Positions 1 to 11,900 of a stretch of 64,000 nt of DNA are shown one piece after another. The position numbers and the translations under genes were made by a program. This DNA is from Rhizoclosmatium globosum (taxonomy: Eukaryota > Chytridiomycota > Chytridiomycetes > Chytridiales > Chytriomycetaceae): contig MCGO01000011.1 in the NCBI GenBank assembly GCA_002104985.1, positions 124,001 to 188,000 of the forward strand, read 5' to 3'. The notes under the pieces were generated by a model, which ran no database searches, was not told the origin of the DNA, and saw nothing but the letters and a program-made list of their open reading frames with translations. Each line of letters begins with the position of its first letter. Within the stretch, counting starts at the first letter, position 1.

Positions 1-1
1 T

Positions 2-2652
2 CCACAACCATCCGCAAAGTCTTCCCAGAAAGAATCAAACTGGGTCACTGTCGAAACTACAACCTTAAACGCACCGTCCTCTGAAACCCCCGTCGCAGGC
101 GCAAGCCCACTCAGAAACCCTTTCACGCATTACGTGACGTGCGAAGCGACGCTCTTTGGTGTTGATGGTGTCATCACCAACTGTAAAAGAATAGTCCGCG
201 GCGTATCTGTTGCAGCAGGGATTGCATACCTCGGACGCTACGCACGGGTCCCTGCCGATGAGGTTTCCAGGAGTGGAAGCAAGAAGCAAAAGCATGACGA
301 CGTTGAAGTTCCTATGCGTAGCGGGAGTAAAAAGCACAGGCGTATAATGAGGGTGTGGAGGAGAACGTGTTTCTAGAAAGGGGAGTAAGAAGCAGCCTGT
401 GTATGTGAGTGAGGACGAGGTTGTCGCTCCTGTTTCGAGGAAGGGAAGTAAAAAGCAGGCTTATATGAGTGAGGAGAACAGGTTCCGATGCCGGTTTCTA
501 GACAGGGGAGTAAGAAGCAGCAAGCTTATTATGAGGAAAGTGGGGAAGAAATTCCGTTGCCTGTACCAGTGTCGAGGAAGGGAGTGAGAAGACGAAACCG
601 GAAACTCCCGTTCCTGTGTCGAGGAAGGAGAGTAAGAAGCAGGCTTATATGGTTTCGGACGAGGAAGCACAGGAGCATGAGGTCAGAAATGTGGCAAGCA
701 AAAAGAATGTGGAGGAGGAAGTCCCTCGTAAGGCGTCGAACAAGAAATATCAGGGGGATGAAGATCTCGGCAGAAAAGATTCACGGAAGAAGAATGCAGA
801 ACCAGCGCCACAACAGCAATCCGAAGATCCTTATGGTATGATGTCCCCAAACCGTAAAATGGCGCAAGAGCTATTCGATTCGTACTTGGAACTTGAAGCC
901 CCTGATCCTGTCCCACTTCCACCTTCCGTTGTTGCAGCAGCATCTCTCCCCGCTTCTCACAACCTCACTTTCAACTCTCAGCCTCAACAAAACCATCTGC
1001 AACATCCCCAAAGAAAGCCAAAAAGACACTGAGACAGCCAGCATCCTTCTCAGACCTCGACTCTGAATTCCAAGACTTCCAATCACACTACTCTGCGTCG
1101 CCGTCCCCTGAACCAGCCTCAAAGAGTACAGTCAAGTCCCCAATTTCGAAGGAAAACCCAGACCCGCATCCATATCACGACTCTCGAAAGCGACGCGAAT
1201 TGTATCCACTGTTTCATCGCGGTTCAGTGCTGGCGATGAGAGTGTTGCTGGGGGTGGGAAAGGGTTGGATACCACGCGGTTGCGATACGCTTCATCAGAG
1301 GAGGAAGGAGACGTTTCAAGTGGTGCGGACAGTGCTTTCCAAATCCCTGCGTCTCCACCTGCACCTGTGAAGGCGAAATCTCCACAGAAGGGGCAGTCTC
1401 CGAAAGTGCGGTCTGTTTCACCGGTTGTGCAGCGGAAACGTGCGGATAGTTTGAGGAGTTCAGGATCAATTGGAGAAGGGGATCAAGCGATACTGAGGAT
1501 GAAAAGAATGTGCCTTAGTGAAAGCAAACCTGTTGTTGAAGCTCCGAAACGGTGGGGTAACAAGACAGCAATAGTAAAGCTGCGCCGCCTCCGCCTCCAC
1601 CTGCAGAATCCGACTCAGCGAGTAGTAGTAGCACGGAGGAGGAGGAATCGTACCCCCGTCGAAAACCATCTGAAAAAACTCCCCCTTCTCTTTCCCGCTC
1701 GCAAACCCCAGCCACAACCACAGATATTTCCCCTGAAAAGAGGAAAGCCCCTTCCCCTGTTAAACTATCTCCTCCACCGACACCAGCCAACGGCTTCCTT
1801 GGCTCAATGTGGTCCGGAAAAGGTGCCAAGCCCGCTGCCGGCAAGTCGAACCAGCAGCAACAGGATTCACCTGGATCCATTCGAAACTCCATTATTAGTA
1901 TCGCAAGTCGGGCAAGTAGTGCTGTGTCCGATTCGGTTGGATCCCTTGTGGCCCGTGATCAACCTGTTGCATCTACAACTCCTAATGGCAGCACGGAAAC
2001 TACAGCTACAACAAACGCCCCAGAAAAGAAACGTGGAGTTCTTGGGTGGATATTCGGGGGAAAGAAAAATGCTGCTGCTGCCGCGACACCTACCGAACCT
2101 ACTCCCACAGCGACTCCACAAGCACCAGCTGAACCTGAAGGTCCCAAGATCTTTGGAAAAGCCAATATCGAGTCTGTTATCGATCCACGATACTCTGTCG
2201 TCAGTGCCGCTAGCACGCGACTTTCTGTTGCGATTGGATCTCGGTCAAGGAAACCAAAAGGCGATGACGATGATGGCGATGATACCGAGGAAGAAGAGGA
2301 AGAGGAAGAAGAGGAGGAGGAGGAGGAGGACGAGTCTGTCATGGAATCGGTTCCTGAACCTGTTGTTAAACGACGACCTCCCCCGCCGCGAGTTGATACA
2401 CAGCGTGGGGATGCGAGGACGCGGGATTTGAGTGCACCTCGACAGGGTGTGAAACGGTCTGACCGAAGCCATGAGCGGGTTGATGCTTCTCGGCAGGAAA
2501 GGAGTCGTGGAGGTGATAGAAGTATGGATAGGAGTCGAGATAGAAGGGATAGGAGAGTTGGAAGTGATTCTGAGGCTAGACGATATGATGGAAGGAAGGG
2601 TGGTGTGCAACAGAGGGATAGACGAAGGTCGTCTTTTGATAGTGTGTATTGA
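2..2652 (+). CDS. Disordered Ser/Lys/Glu-rich repeat protein, 5' partial, frame broken
   Basis: The frame is open at the left edge, so the 5' end lies outside the window. The last stretch (1807-2652, 281 codons) is intact: Ser/Pro/Ala-rich, then an acidic Glu run, then Arg/Asp-rich, ending RRSSFDSVY. Upstream the same kind of low-complexity sequence continues but changes frame near 340, 370, 485, 585, 985, 1215 and again between about 1490 and 1590. A short unit (consensus VSRKGSKKQAY) recurs in all three frames, which shows the breaks are recent or artefactual. I see no domain with enzymatic residues and do not recognise the family. The composition suggests a scaffold or a nuclear or cytoskeletal adaptor, but that is inference. 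It could be a pseudogene, but the intact 3' part and the single-base nature of the breaks favour sequence error. Confidence 0.6.
240..660 (+). repeat. Degenerate tandem repeat encoding SRKGSKKQ units
   Basis: About seven copies of a unit coding for V-S-R-K-G-S-K-K-Q followed by 8-15 acidic residues lie in this stretch (near 268, 311, 370, 438, 492, 572 and 617). Spacing varies from about 40 to 80 bases. Successive copies fall in different frames, so each junction holds an indel. The unit at 572 shows one directly: it has one G fewer than its neighbours in the run before AGT. Confidence 0.7.
2285..2332 (+). repeat. GAR purine tract encoding a Glu run
   Basis: A GAA/GAG run codes for about 16 consecutive acidic residues in the intact 3' part of the repeat protein. 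The opposite strand shows a poly-Ser open frame that is only its shadow. Confidence 0.85.
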
Positions 2653-2872
2653 AATAACTATGATGGAGGAGAGGGGTAAAACCGTGCATATATTTAATCT
2701 TAAAAGCATGATAAAATTCATTGATGAAACTTGTGATTTTGTTGCGAACGCCTTTTTCAGTACAATTTCCACATTCCTTTCTTCTCTCGTCTCCAAACCA
2801 TAAGAATATATGGAACAGAATTATATTTATACATTGTAACATAACAGGGAGGGAAAAAAGAAAACTATACAA

Positions 2873-3991
2873 CTACAAAAACGATAAATTCACATTGCCC
2901 TTTCCAGACCGCGCTTCCAAACTGCCTTTTCCCGATTCACGTCCAACCCAACCACTCTGGTTCAACTTCTTGACAAACTTTCCACTCACTTTCGTGACGC
3001 CTTCTTCCGCTACAGCCACAAACTTTCCATGGAAGTCCACAATATCAATTTTCACATGACCTGATGTAGTGTTTACGAGTGTAGAGTGAGGAATATCTTG
3101 GTTGGACAGGTTTGAGTGGTTCAAGTCAAGAGAAACGGGGCCAGACATGGTTGAGACGGCGAGCGAAGGTGTTGAATGGAATAAAGAGCGGAGTGAGCCG
3201 GATTTTGTAGTAATGGAAGCATGAGAGAGGGCAGAAAGGTTTGTAGTCACGATATTGCCTGCTGTGGTTGACAAACTGATTTTCGAGGCTGTGAGCGGGG
3301 CCGACACAATGATGGAAGCGTGTTTTGAAGAGAGAGTGAGGGATGAGAGCGATGAAGGGGCAGTAAGAATTGACAGTGAGCCTTTTTGACTTATTGATTC
3401 CGAGGTGGCTGACAGGGTGTCAGTGATCGCCATCGAAGTATCCCACAGCATCGAAGTGGAGACCGAGGGCGACGATGAGGCCAGGACAAACGAGGCCAAC
3501 TGTGGCTGAGGCAGAGTAATCCTGACTGCGGCCTCGAGCGGTGCCCCCTTCTTACCCCGTCCCACCCGCGCATCATCCAATACTACGCCAATATAAAGCA
3601 CGCCGCCGCTGACTAATGCCGTGACTAACGAGTCAATCTGCGCAGCCTCGGCGATCGACCGCAACTCAAAGGCCACGTGCGCAACATCCGACGTCCCAGG
3701 CACAACACCGATTTCAACGCTCTTTTCGAGGATGCCGCCGTCGAGCGCCGATGAAACTGTCACGATGACTGATCCAAACTCGGTCGGCGAAAAGGCAAAG
3801 GCGCCGCTGATTGGCTGCGGCTTTGCACAGGTTACTGTCCATGGAAGGGTATTACCGGTGGCGAAGGCGTGGAACTGTCGAGTGAACCAGGTGGCGCAGA
3901 GGACTGCAAAGAATACCACGAATAAGTATCTTGGTGCTCGCTTTGGAGGTGTTGGTTGCTTTGTTGTTGGGAGTAGCGGCGTAGTGTCCAT
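2873..3991 (-). CDS. Membrane-anchored DUF4097-like beta-repeat protein
   Basis: A single open exon of 372 residues. Residues 1-20 are Pro/Lys-rich and cytosolic in type. They are followed by one hydrophobic segment (about 23-42) that acts as a signal anchor, so the rest should face the lumen or outside. From about residue 200 the chain consists of short beta-like repeats of the form xxISLSTTAGNIxxxxLS and TTSGHVKIDI, typical of the DUF4097 putative-adhesin superfamily, with several N-x-S/T sites. No catalytic residues are seen. Its 3' end is 220 bases from the convergent end of the repeat protein. The role is unknown. In this family the repeats form a stacked beta solenoid; a cell-surface or organelle role is inference. 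Confidence 0.65.
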   Translation of the reverse strand: MDTTPLLPTTKQPTPPKRAPRYLFVVFFAVLCATWFTRQFHAFATGNTLPWTVTCAKPQPISGAFAFSPTEFGSVIVTVSSALDGGILEKSVEIGVVPGTSDVAHVAFELRSIAEAAQIDSLVTALVSGGVLYIGVVLDDARVGRGKKGAPLEAAVRITLPQPQLASFVLASSSPSVSTSMLWDTSMAITDTLSATSESISQKGSLSILTAPSSLSSLTLSSKHASIIVSAPLTASKISLSTTAGNIVTTNLSALSHASITTKSGSLRSLFHSTPSLAVSTMSGPVSLDLNHSNLSNQDIPHSTLVNTTSGHVKIDIVDFHGKFVAVAEEGVTKVSGKFVKKLNQSGWVGRESGKGSLEARSGKGNVNLSFL

Positions 3992-4166
3992 CGGAAGAGC
4001 CGGATTTGGGTTGTTTTCAAGGGGGCACTATTGGTGGGATACTTGGGACTCGCACCCCTCCACGATACATACAATTCCATCTCTCCTCACCCTCTCCTCT
4101 CCTAATTGATATTGGACGAAGACGAAACGTATGCCAAAAAAGATAACACTGATGGCTTTATTGAAT

Positions 4167-5597
4167 TTATGCAACAATTTCCTCAACAACTGTGTTAGCC
4201 TGCTTTCTGGGCATCCAGAAAATAAGTGGCAGGAATAACACCAGTAGTCCAGCAAAAACAATGTTCTGGTACATCCAACCCAACTTGTCATACACCACGG
4301 ATCCAACAATAGGTCCCACACTGATTCCAATGGAGAATACAAGATTAAACAACACATATCCCATCGTATGGTATTCCGCCGGAATCGCGTCAGCAATAGC
4401 AGGAGCAACTGGGGCCGCAGCCAATCCCTCAGTGAAGCCAACAAGGGCAAGAACAAAGCACGTGTATCCAATATGATCAGGTCCAGGTATAGCGACAGCA
4501 ACAAGGCAATCACAGAAGTGGTATTGTGACACAGGTGAGATTTCGCATTCCAAATCGATCGTATGCCAAACCACCGAGCATACCTCCGACTACATTTGGA
4601 AGAACAAGAGCAAGCCATGTTGTTCCGATTTGTGCAGCATCGTAGTTGAAGCGAGACTTTAGGTATAATGGGAGGGTTGGTTCAATTTGAGTGAGACTGA
4701 GCGAGAGGACTAGTGACAGAATATAAACGTTAATATCATGATAACTTTAATATCAAAATAACCAATACATACCAGCACATAGCATGCAGGCGACCCAAAG
4801 GCCCTTGAACCGGAATAATTTAATGAGGTTGAACTCAACCTCAGCTGGAGCAACCACAACCGAAACCATAGGCTTATCAACAACAGTCTCCGTCGAGACA
4901 TCACTCAACTTAAACTCCTCTTTCGAAGCAGACCTGTTGTCTTCAAAACTACTCCAGGTTCAACAATCAACAACCGCCAACCAAATCCAAGCCAACAAGC
5001 CCCGCACAAAACACATATGGCCACTGTCTGCCATAAGTAAACAACCACCCCGAAATCGGAGGCCCCAACAACATCCCCATCGACAACCCCGAAAATATAA
5101 TCCCCATCACAGTCCCAATCTTATCCTCCTCCCCACCATACAAATCCGCAACAAGCGCAAGCCCCAGCACCCAAACCCCACACGACGCCAATCCCTGAAA
5201 AAACCGCGCAATACAAAGCATCCAAATATTATGTCCCAATGCGAAAAACAGGATCGACGCCCACACGACAAAGAGGGATCCAATCATACCAAGCTTCTTG
5301 GAGACGAGTTTTCGGGAGACCATGAGGCCGAGTGTGAATGAGCCGACGATCACGCCGAGGCCGTAGATCGCGAGGAGGATTCCGATCCATGATTCTGGTT
5401 CGTGGATTTCTTCGAGGACGAATGGGATGACTGAAATGGTGTATTAAGAACTTAGGGAAACACACGGGTTCTGAATTAAGGTGAAACTTACTTGGAATAA
5501 TAATTGAGTACACGCAGAGATCTGTGAATCCCCCAAGAAAGACGACCGCAACGGCAAAGTGCTTGGATTGTGTTTGGAATCGACTTAGGATAGACAT
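4167..5597 (-). CDS. MFS transporter of the DHA1 / vesicular amine transporter type
   Basis: Three exons: 5492-5597, 4773-5430 and 4167-4709, with introns of 61 and 63 bases. Exon 1 holds the start and TM1. Exon 2 carries TM2-TM6, including a SRKLVSKKLG loop corresponding to MFS motif A and an ARFFQGLASCGVWVLG segment typical of the SLC18/DHA1 branch. Exon 3 has the C-terminal half with GGMLGGLAYDRFG and GFTEGLAAAPVAPAI. The sequence changes frame near 4978, 4935, 4515 and 4490. At each point one missing base restores a continuous family-like protein, for example DLVGRLLIVEPG across 4978. Substrate cannot be told; this branch exports small cations or drugs, or loads vesicles, by proton antiport. 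An intact protein would have about 12 helices and 430 residues. Confidence 0.7.
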
Positions 5598-5931
5598 TGT
5601 AGTATGCAAAAGTCTGTATGAGAAATGATTTTTTGAATTGGGTTTCTGAGGACTGTTGAAACTGTTGTATTTATGGTGTTCGTTTCAGAATTTGTCGTGC
5701 TTTATGATTTTGTCATGCCAAATTTGTGTATTTTGTCATTTTCCAACACGTCAATGAAACTTCACCTCAAATGTCGAACTTGGAAGCAATGAAGGAAAAA
5801 GGGGAGGCCAAGATAACAAAGTCGATTTTGGAGCATTCGATGAAATAATCAGACCCCATAATTGACAGTAATTACAACAATTAACTCAACGATACAGGTG
5901 ACTTTATTTTCACGAATCACAGAGACATTTT
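5598..5931. other. Intergenic, promoter side of the MFS gene
   Basis: 334 bases between the GCN1 stop and the MFS start, both on the minus strand. It must contain the GCN1 3' UTR and the MFS promoter. It is AT-rich with no open frame of note and no RNA gene that I can recognise. Confidence 0.5.
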
Positions 5932-8900
5932 CTAAACATCAGTTACATCCTCATCTTCATCATCACCACCCTCATCTTCACTCTCCTTCTCTGCCAGTTT
6001 ACTCAACACACGCTTCGCGTAATCGTTCGTGCTACGCGCTGCCATGTTATCCAGACCCTTGCAGTACTTTTCAAGCACTTCTGGGTTATTATTCGCCTCC
6101 GACAAACACAACAAGTGCAACAGAGACCTCTCAGCCGCCAACTTGATTGGAATAACTCTCTCACGCACAAGGAGCATCAATGTTGGGACAAGCAACTGTA
6201 AGTGTGGCGCCACGACGTTGTAATGCTTCTTGGCAAGATTCTTGACACCCAAAACGGCCATTCTACGAGCATCCACTTCAAGACCTTCTTTAGACAGACC
6301 AATCAAGGACTTCAACAGGTTCACGCGGCTTGACTCGTCCAAGAAGTTTTCTGTGGCGTCAAGGAACAGCAAGTTGTTTGCACACGAAACCGAAGCTTCC
6401 AAGACGACTGACTTGTTGTTCTCAAAACCTTCGGTGACCTTATCCAGGGTGGTGGCAAGGAACGATGGGTTTGTTGTGATCAATGCTGGACACTTGATCA
6501 AGACGCGAGACAATGTCTCCATCAGACCATGACGTTTCATATAAGCAGTGACAAGGTCATCCAAAACTGATTTACACAGAAGCTTGGAGCTATTAAATTT
6601 CAATTGTCAGTTAAATACGAAAGCAAAGTCAATCTGCATACCTAATCAAAGTCTTTGCATCATCAGACGGTAAGTATCTGGCATACACCGCAAAGCATTT
6701 TGCGGCAAACTTTCGAATAACATCTGAAAACACCGAGAGTTAGAAATTGAAGGTAAAAGAATTAAGGGCACAAACCGTCATTCTCGCCAGAGTTGAAAAG
6801 AGTTTCAATCAAAATTGTCTCAACTGTCTTCTTGCTGACATCAGTGATCTCCTTTCCTTCAAGTCCATTGAGCAGACCCAACAATGCTCCCCACATAGCA
6901 TCGCGCACACTTTTCTCTTCAGCAGTCTTGATTCCAGTCGTCAGTTCGACAATCAATGGATCCAAACGTGGCTGGAGTCCAATCAAAAGAGTCAAACACT
7001 TGCGAGCAGGAGTTTGAACATAAAGAACAGGCTCAGAAAGAGACTTGATGAAAGTTCTCTGCAGCTGTGGCAAGAATGGCTTCAAGTTTGCCGGAACCTT
7101 GACCAAGAGAAGACTTGACAAGAAATGTTAGTTGATTGCGAGAAACAAATAATCCTTCTTACCCAAGAGTCTTCAAAATAGCAGCCTTAACACCAGGTGC
7201 AACTCTGTCACCGATGATTCTGATCAATGGACCAGTGATCTGGGTAACAAATGCTTTGAGCCCTTCAGGGCTGGTGCGTCTGACCAAATCACCCAATCCC
7301 TTCGCCGACTCTTCACGGACATCAGACTGACCATACATAAGACCTTGCAAGAAGAAAGGCAAAATTGGGGAAATTCCCTTTGGCAAACAAAATCCTTCGA
7401 GTTCCTCATTTGGTCCCAAGTTCTCTGTAGCCCCTGCAATGGAGCGTCTGACAGGGGTGACAAACTTTTCCATTTCGTCCTTCTTGATTCTCTTTGACAA
7501 CGCGTCGACAGCACCCCAGGCAGATTGAACCATTTCTGGAGCGTACTTTGGCGCACCTTGGAAAATGTTGATGAGTCTGCTGAACCACTCGACTGCAAAT
7601 TCAGAAACATCTCCTTGGATCCTTCACAGAACATCATGAAGCAGTCACAAGCAGCGCGAGCCCGAGCATCAGAGCCTTCAAGCAAAGACTCAGACAAGAT
7701 TGGCATCAGGAGGTACAATCCATCCTCGTCAACGCTCAACAAGAGTACCTTAATGGCTTCGCGGATGTCAGCCACTGCGTGGTCGCCCTGTTCAAGAGCG
7801 TCCATAAGAGTTGGCAAAATAACACCCAAACGTCTGTTCAAAGCAGATCCAGCGACAGAAATCAAGGAAGCAAGAGCTCTTGCGTTGAAAGCGGTAATAG
7901 GAGTTGTCAACAGAGTAGGAATCAAAACAGGGAACACAACATTGCTGCGAACCGACATGATTTCCTTCAAAGCTTCCAGGGCATATGCCCCAGTAGCACC
8001 TCCACCAGACTTCAATTCATTCAACAAGCTTGGCAAAACTTCGTCAATGGCCTTAGCGCCCATGTGTTGATGCAGCATGTCGAATGCTTGAGCAGCGGCT
8101 TCTCGAACTTCTGGCTCTGGATCCATGAGAGCTTTCTTAACACTTGGAACACACTGCACAACAAAGTCCACAAGTTGGGCCTTTCCAGCAGTTGCCATAA
8201 TTTCGGTCATACCGATACAAGCACCTTCTCTGGTAGTAGCCTCGTCAGATTCCAAACCAGCCTCCAACACTGGAACAAGTCTCTCCAAAACGACATCACC
8301 AAGTTTACGGACCAAGTCTCCAAGAGTACGGGCTGCAACACCACGCTTCTCAGCGTTCTCATCGGCAAGAGATTCGATAACCATTTGAATAATAACTGGT
8401 AAAATCTCCTTGAGGGTACGAGGAGTGTTGTTGACAATACTCTTCCAAACATGCAACGAAGCAGAACGAACGATACCGTTCTCGTCACTACGAACCATGT
8501 ACAAAGCGGACAAAACACTTTCGTATCTGTCTTGCCAGTGTAGTGAGAAGCGCCTTCTTGTTGTGTTCAGTTCCAATCGACTCATCTTCGTTTCCGTCAA
8601 TATCCACCTTTCCAGAAACACCTGCGATTCTGTAAAGCAAGTCACCCATCAATTGGATGGAAGACTGACGAATTCTCCAGTTTTCATCAAAGAGACCAGT
8701 CTCCAACTCTGGCAGGAGCAAGTCTACAGCAGTGGTGGCGTAGTTACGGACAACGACGCGACCGCCTTCATGGAAGTTTCACGCACAGTATCAGTTTCAT
8801 CAGCCAATCCACGGAGAATAGGAGGAATATTCCACCAATATATGGTTGGAAGGCATCCCCGAAAGTAGCTGGCAAGAAGACAAGCAAGGTGATGAAACCT

Positions 8901-11900
8901 TCACGAACGTAAGTTCTAGGAGACATGGCGCAGTTAACAATTTCTTGGAATAGCGAGTCAAGCCGCTGAATACCAGCACCAGCCAAAACTTCAGATAATC
9001 CTTGAGCAGCACCAGAACGATCAACAGCCGAGGTCTCGGACTTAAGGGTGACAAGAAGTTCATTGATAAGGCCTGGGAAGTTGGTCTCTCCAAGTTTTGA
9101 GAACATTGATCCAAGACCGCGAGCAGCAATTGCACGGGCCTCAGGAACAGGGTCCACAAGAACTTCCTTGAGTCCTGGAAGAAGAATTTCCAAGTCTTTT
9201 TCGAAGTTGTAAATAACGCGAACAATTAAGAATGTGAAACTTACAGGGAATCAAGTCTTTTTGGTCCGTCAATGTAGCCATCTGTCCCATAATCTGGGCA
9301 GCGCGCTTTTTGGTCTCTGTGACCCGCTCAATCAAACCTCTTTGAAGAATTGGAACAATCAAAGCCAAAGATGGAGAGTCAATGTAGTGAACAAAGGATG
9401 TCTCCAAAAGAGCGTCAAAGCAGTCTGAGTGTTTTCGTTAGGGTCAACAAGCGCGGCCAACAATTCTGGAACCAATTCTTGGATTTCTGGGTTCTTGATG
9501 ACTTTACCGAACGCGTTCAACGCCTCCTTAGCTGCCTCTTGGACCTTGATATGGGTATCGGCAAGGACTTCACACAGACGAGGAATAATGATTGGAAGTG
9601 ACAGAGAAAGTTGCTTTGGCGCCAATGCAGCCATGGCTCCCAACATTTCAATAGATCCAGTCTTGGTTCTCCAGCCTTGTCATCCAAACCGTTCAAAATC
9701 GAGGGCATCACAAGCTTCACACAGTGTCCTGACAACTTGGACATGATGGCCTTACAAGTATCGTTAGTAGCATCTCGAACTTCGCGCTGGTTGTCACCGT
9801 AGCAAACGAGAAGAAGAGGCAAATCTGAATGACGTGTGGCTCAAAGAGACGACCCAAAGTCATAGAGAGAGTCTCAAAGGCAAACAATGCACCTTCACGC
9901 TTTTCCATCTTCTTCTTGTCTTCAATGGCTTCCTTCAACGATGACATGATGTTGTACTCCTTCAATGAAGAAATACCACGACCCTTGACAGCTCCCGCAA
10001 TACCATAAGCAGCACCACGACGTTCAGCATACTTTGGTGAAGAAAACAATGATCGCAAAAGCCTGTCGACAAGCGAACGGACTTCATCTGATGACATGAC
10101 TTTAATGAGAGGTGGCATACATTCGGCAACGGCCATTTGAACGACTTCAGATGGAGTCTTCAAAGTCTCTACAAGACGATCAACAACCTCAGGAATCTTC
10201 TTGTCGGATGCATCAAGATGTTGAGCCACGGTACCCAACAAGATAACGACAGATTCGCGAATCAAGTCGTGAGTCTCAGACGATCCAGCAGGCTGAGACA
10301 AGTAGTCTGAGAATGTCTTCAACAGAACATTCACCAAAGACTTTCCAGTATCAGTGTTCACAGCAGCAATACCAGCTTCAAGCATCTGCAAACGAACAGA
10401 TTCTTCACGGTCTCCAAGAGCTTCCTGCTTGATCAAAAATCCAAACAGAGAGTTCAAGAGGGCTTCAGTTTGAAGAGCAGGAGCACAGGCCTGCAAAGCC
10501 AAAGCGATACCGCTACGAGCAGGGAACTCGTCTTGCTTGTTCAAAGACTCGGAATAACGATTCCAAAGTCATCATATTCGGGTACTGGAAGAATGTTCTG
10601 TGATACAGGGTTTAATTACAATCCCAAAACTAACGCGTAAAGCTCACCTTGACTTCGTACAACGCGTAGAGCTTCTGCAAAACTTCTTCAGTCTCGTCAG
10701 GAAGTGTTTCCAAGGCAGCATTCAATGCACGTCCAGCAGCAGCACGAATTTCAGAAACAGGGTCACCTACAACTGATAAGCATACTATAAATCAGGTATA
10801 AAAACTTACAAATAAGGTCCACAACTCCTTGAATTCCACTCGCAACAAGACTCTCCTCGTCATTCCACATTTCCCAAACTCTTCCACCTTCCGTTGAAAT
10901 AACTTCGTCCGCATCGAACTTGGCCATCCAGACTCGCGCAGCAGCGACTCCATCAGTCGAGCCCTCGGGAATAGCCATATGCTGCAAAGCCTTCAACGCA
11001 CTCTGACGTGCGATAGGCTCTGGACTCAAAAGCGCATTCAAAAGCTCGCTAGTAATCTCAACCTCGTCACTCTTGATCATTTGCTTCAACAACTTTTCAG
11101 ATTCAGTGAGTTCCTCTGGATCAACATCCTCATCTTCATTAGCAGCTTCATCTTCCATGGAGACACAGAACGTCAAGAGACCTTCACGTGCAGCACCGTG
11201 CAATCGTGGAAGAGTGTTGAGCAACTCAATCAAAACATTGACCATCGACTTTCGTGGGACGAGAGGACTTCCACCAAGACCACAGTGAGCAATCAAAATT
11301 TCAGAAGCGAAGATGATCAACTCAGTGCGAATCTTTTCCTTGATATTTCTTGTTCTACCGGTTCTCAGAATCAAGAATGAGAGCAGTGGGAAGATATAAG
11401 CAAAGGCGCCTGGAGACAGAGGGTTGGATGCAACGTAGTCGCTTTTCGCAGCCATCAACAGTTTCGTCAACACGACAGACAAATCTTTCTTGCACAAGTC
11501 TTCTGGAATTCCAGTTGCTGAAATTTCAACTCCCATGAGACGAAGTGTGGCAATATCCCATCCCATTTCAACGATACGCCAAATACGGTCTTCAGTAGCC
11601 TTGGAAATGAGTCTGAACACATCAATAGCCTTCTTTCCAACCAAGACTGGACCTCTCTTTCCTTTCTTGCCTCGTCGAATGACAACGCTTTCACGCTCGA
11701 CAACTTTGAGGACAGACTCCATACAACGAGCCATCCACATTTCAAAGGCTTCACGAGCTTCTTCATCCAAAGCAGACGCAACGCCTTCCAAGACAGCTTG
11801 CAAAATATCCAATGCAGTAGAAACACGCTCATAAATAGCCTGAACTCTCTTCCTCGTCGCGCTTTCTTTCTCCAACTGAACACGCTCAGCTTCCTTCTCA

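Noticed and set aside
1959..2342. Poly-Ser protein on the minus strand
   Set aside because: Antisense shadow of the Glu run of the plus-strand repeat protein.
7224..10560. Programmed ribosomal frameshifting in GCN1
   Set aside because: The break sites share no slippery heptamer or stop-codon context and differ from each other. Eight programmed shifts in one conserved gene is implausible, and a one-base deletion explains nearly all of them.
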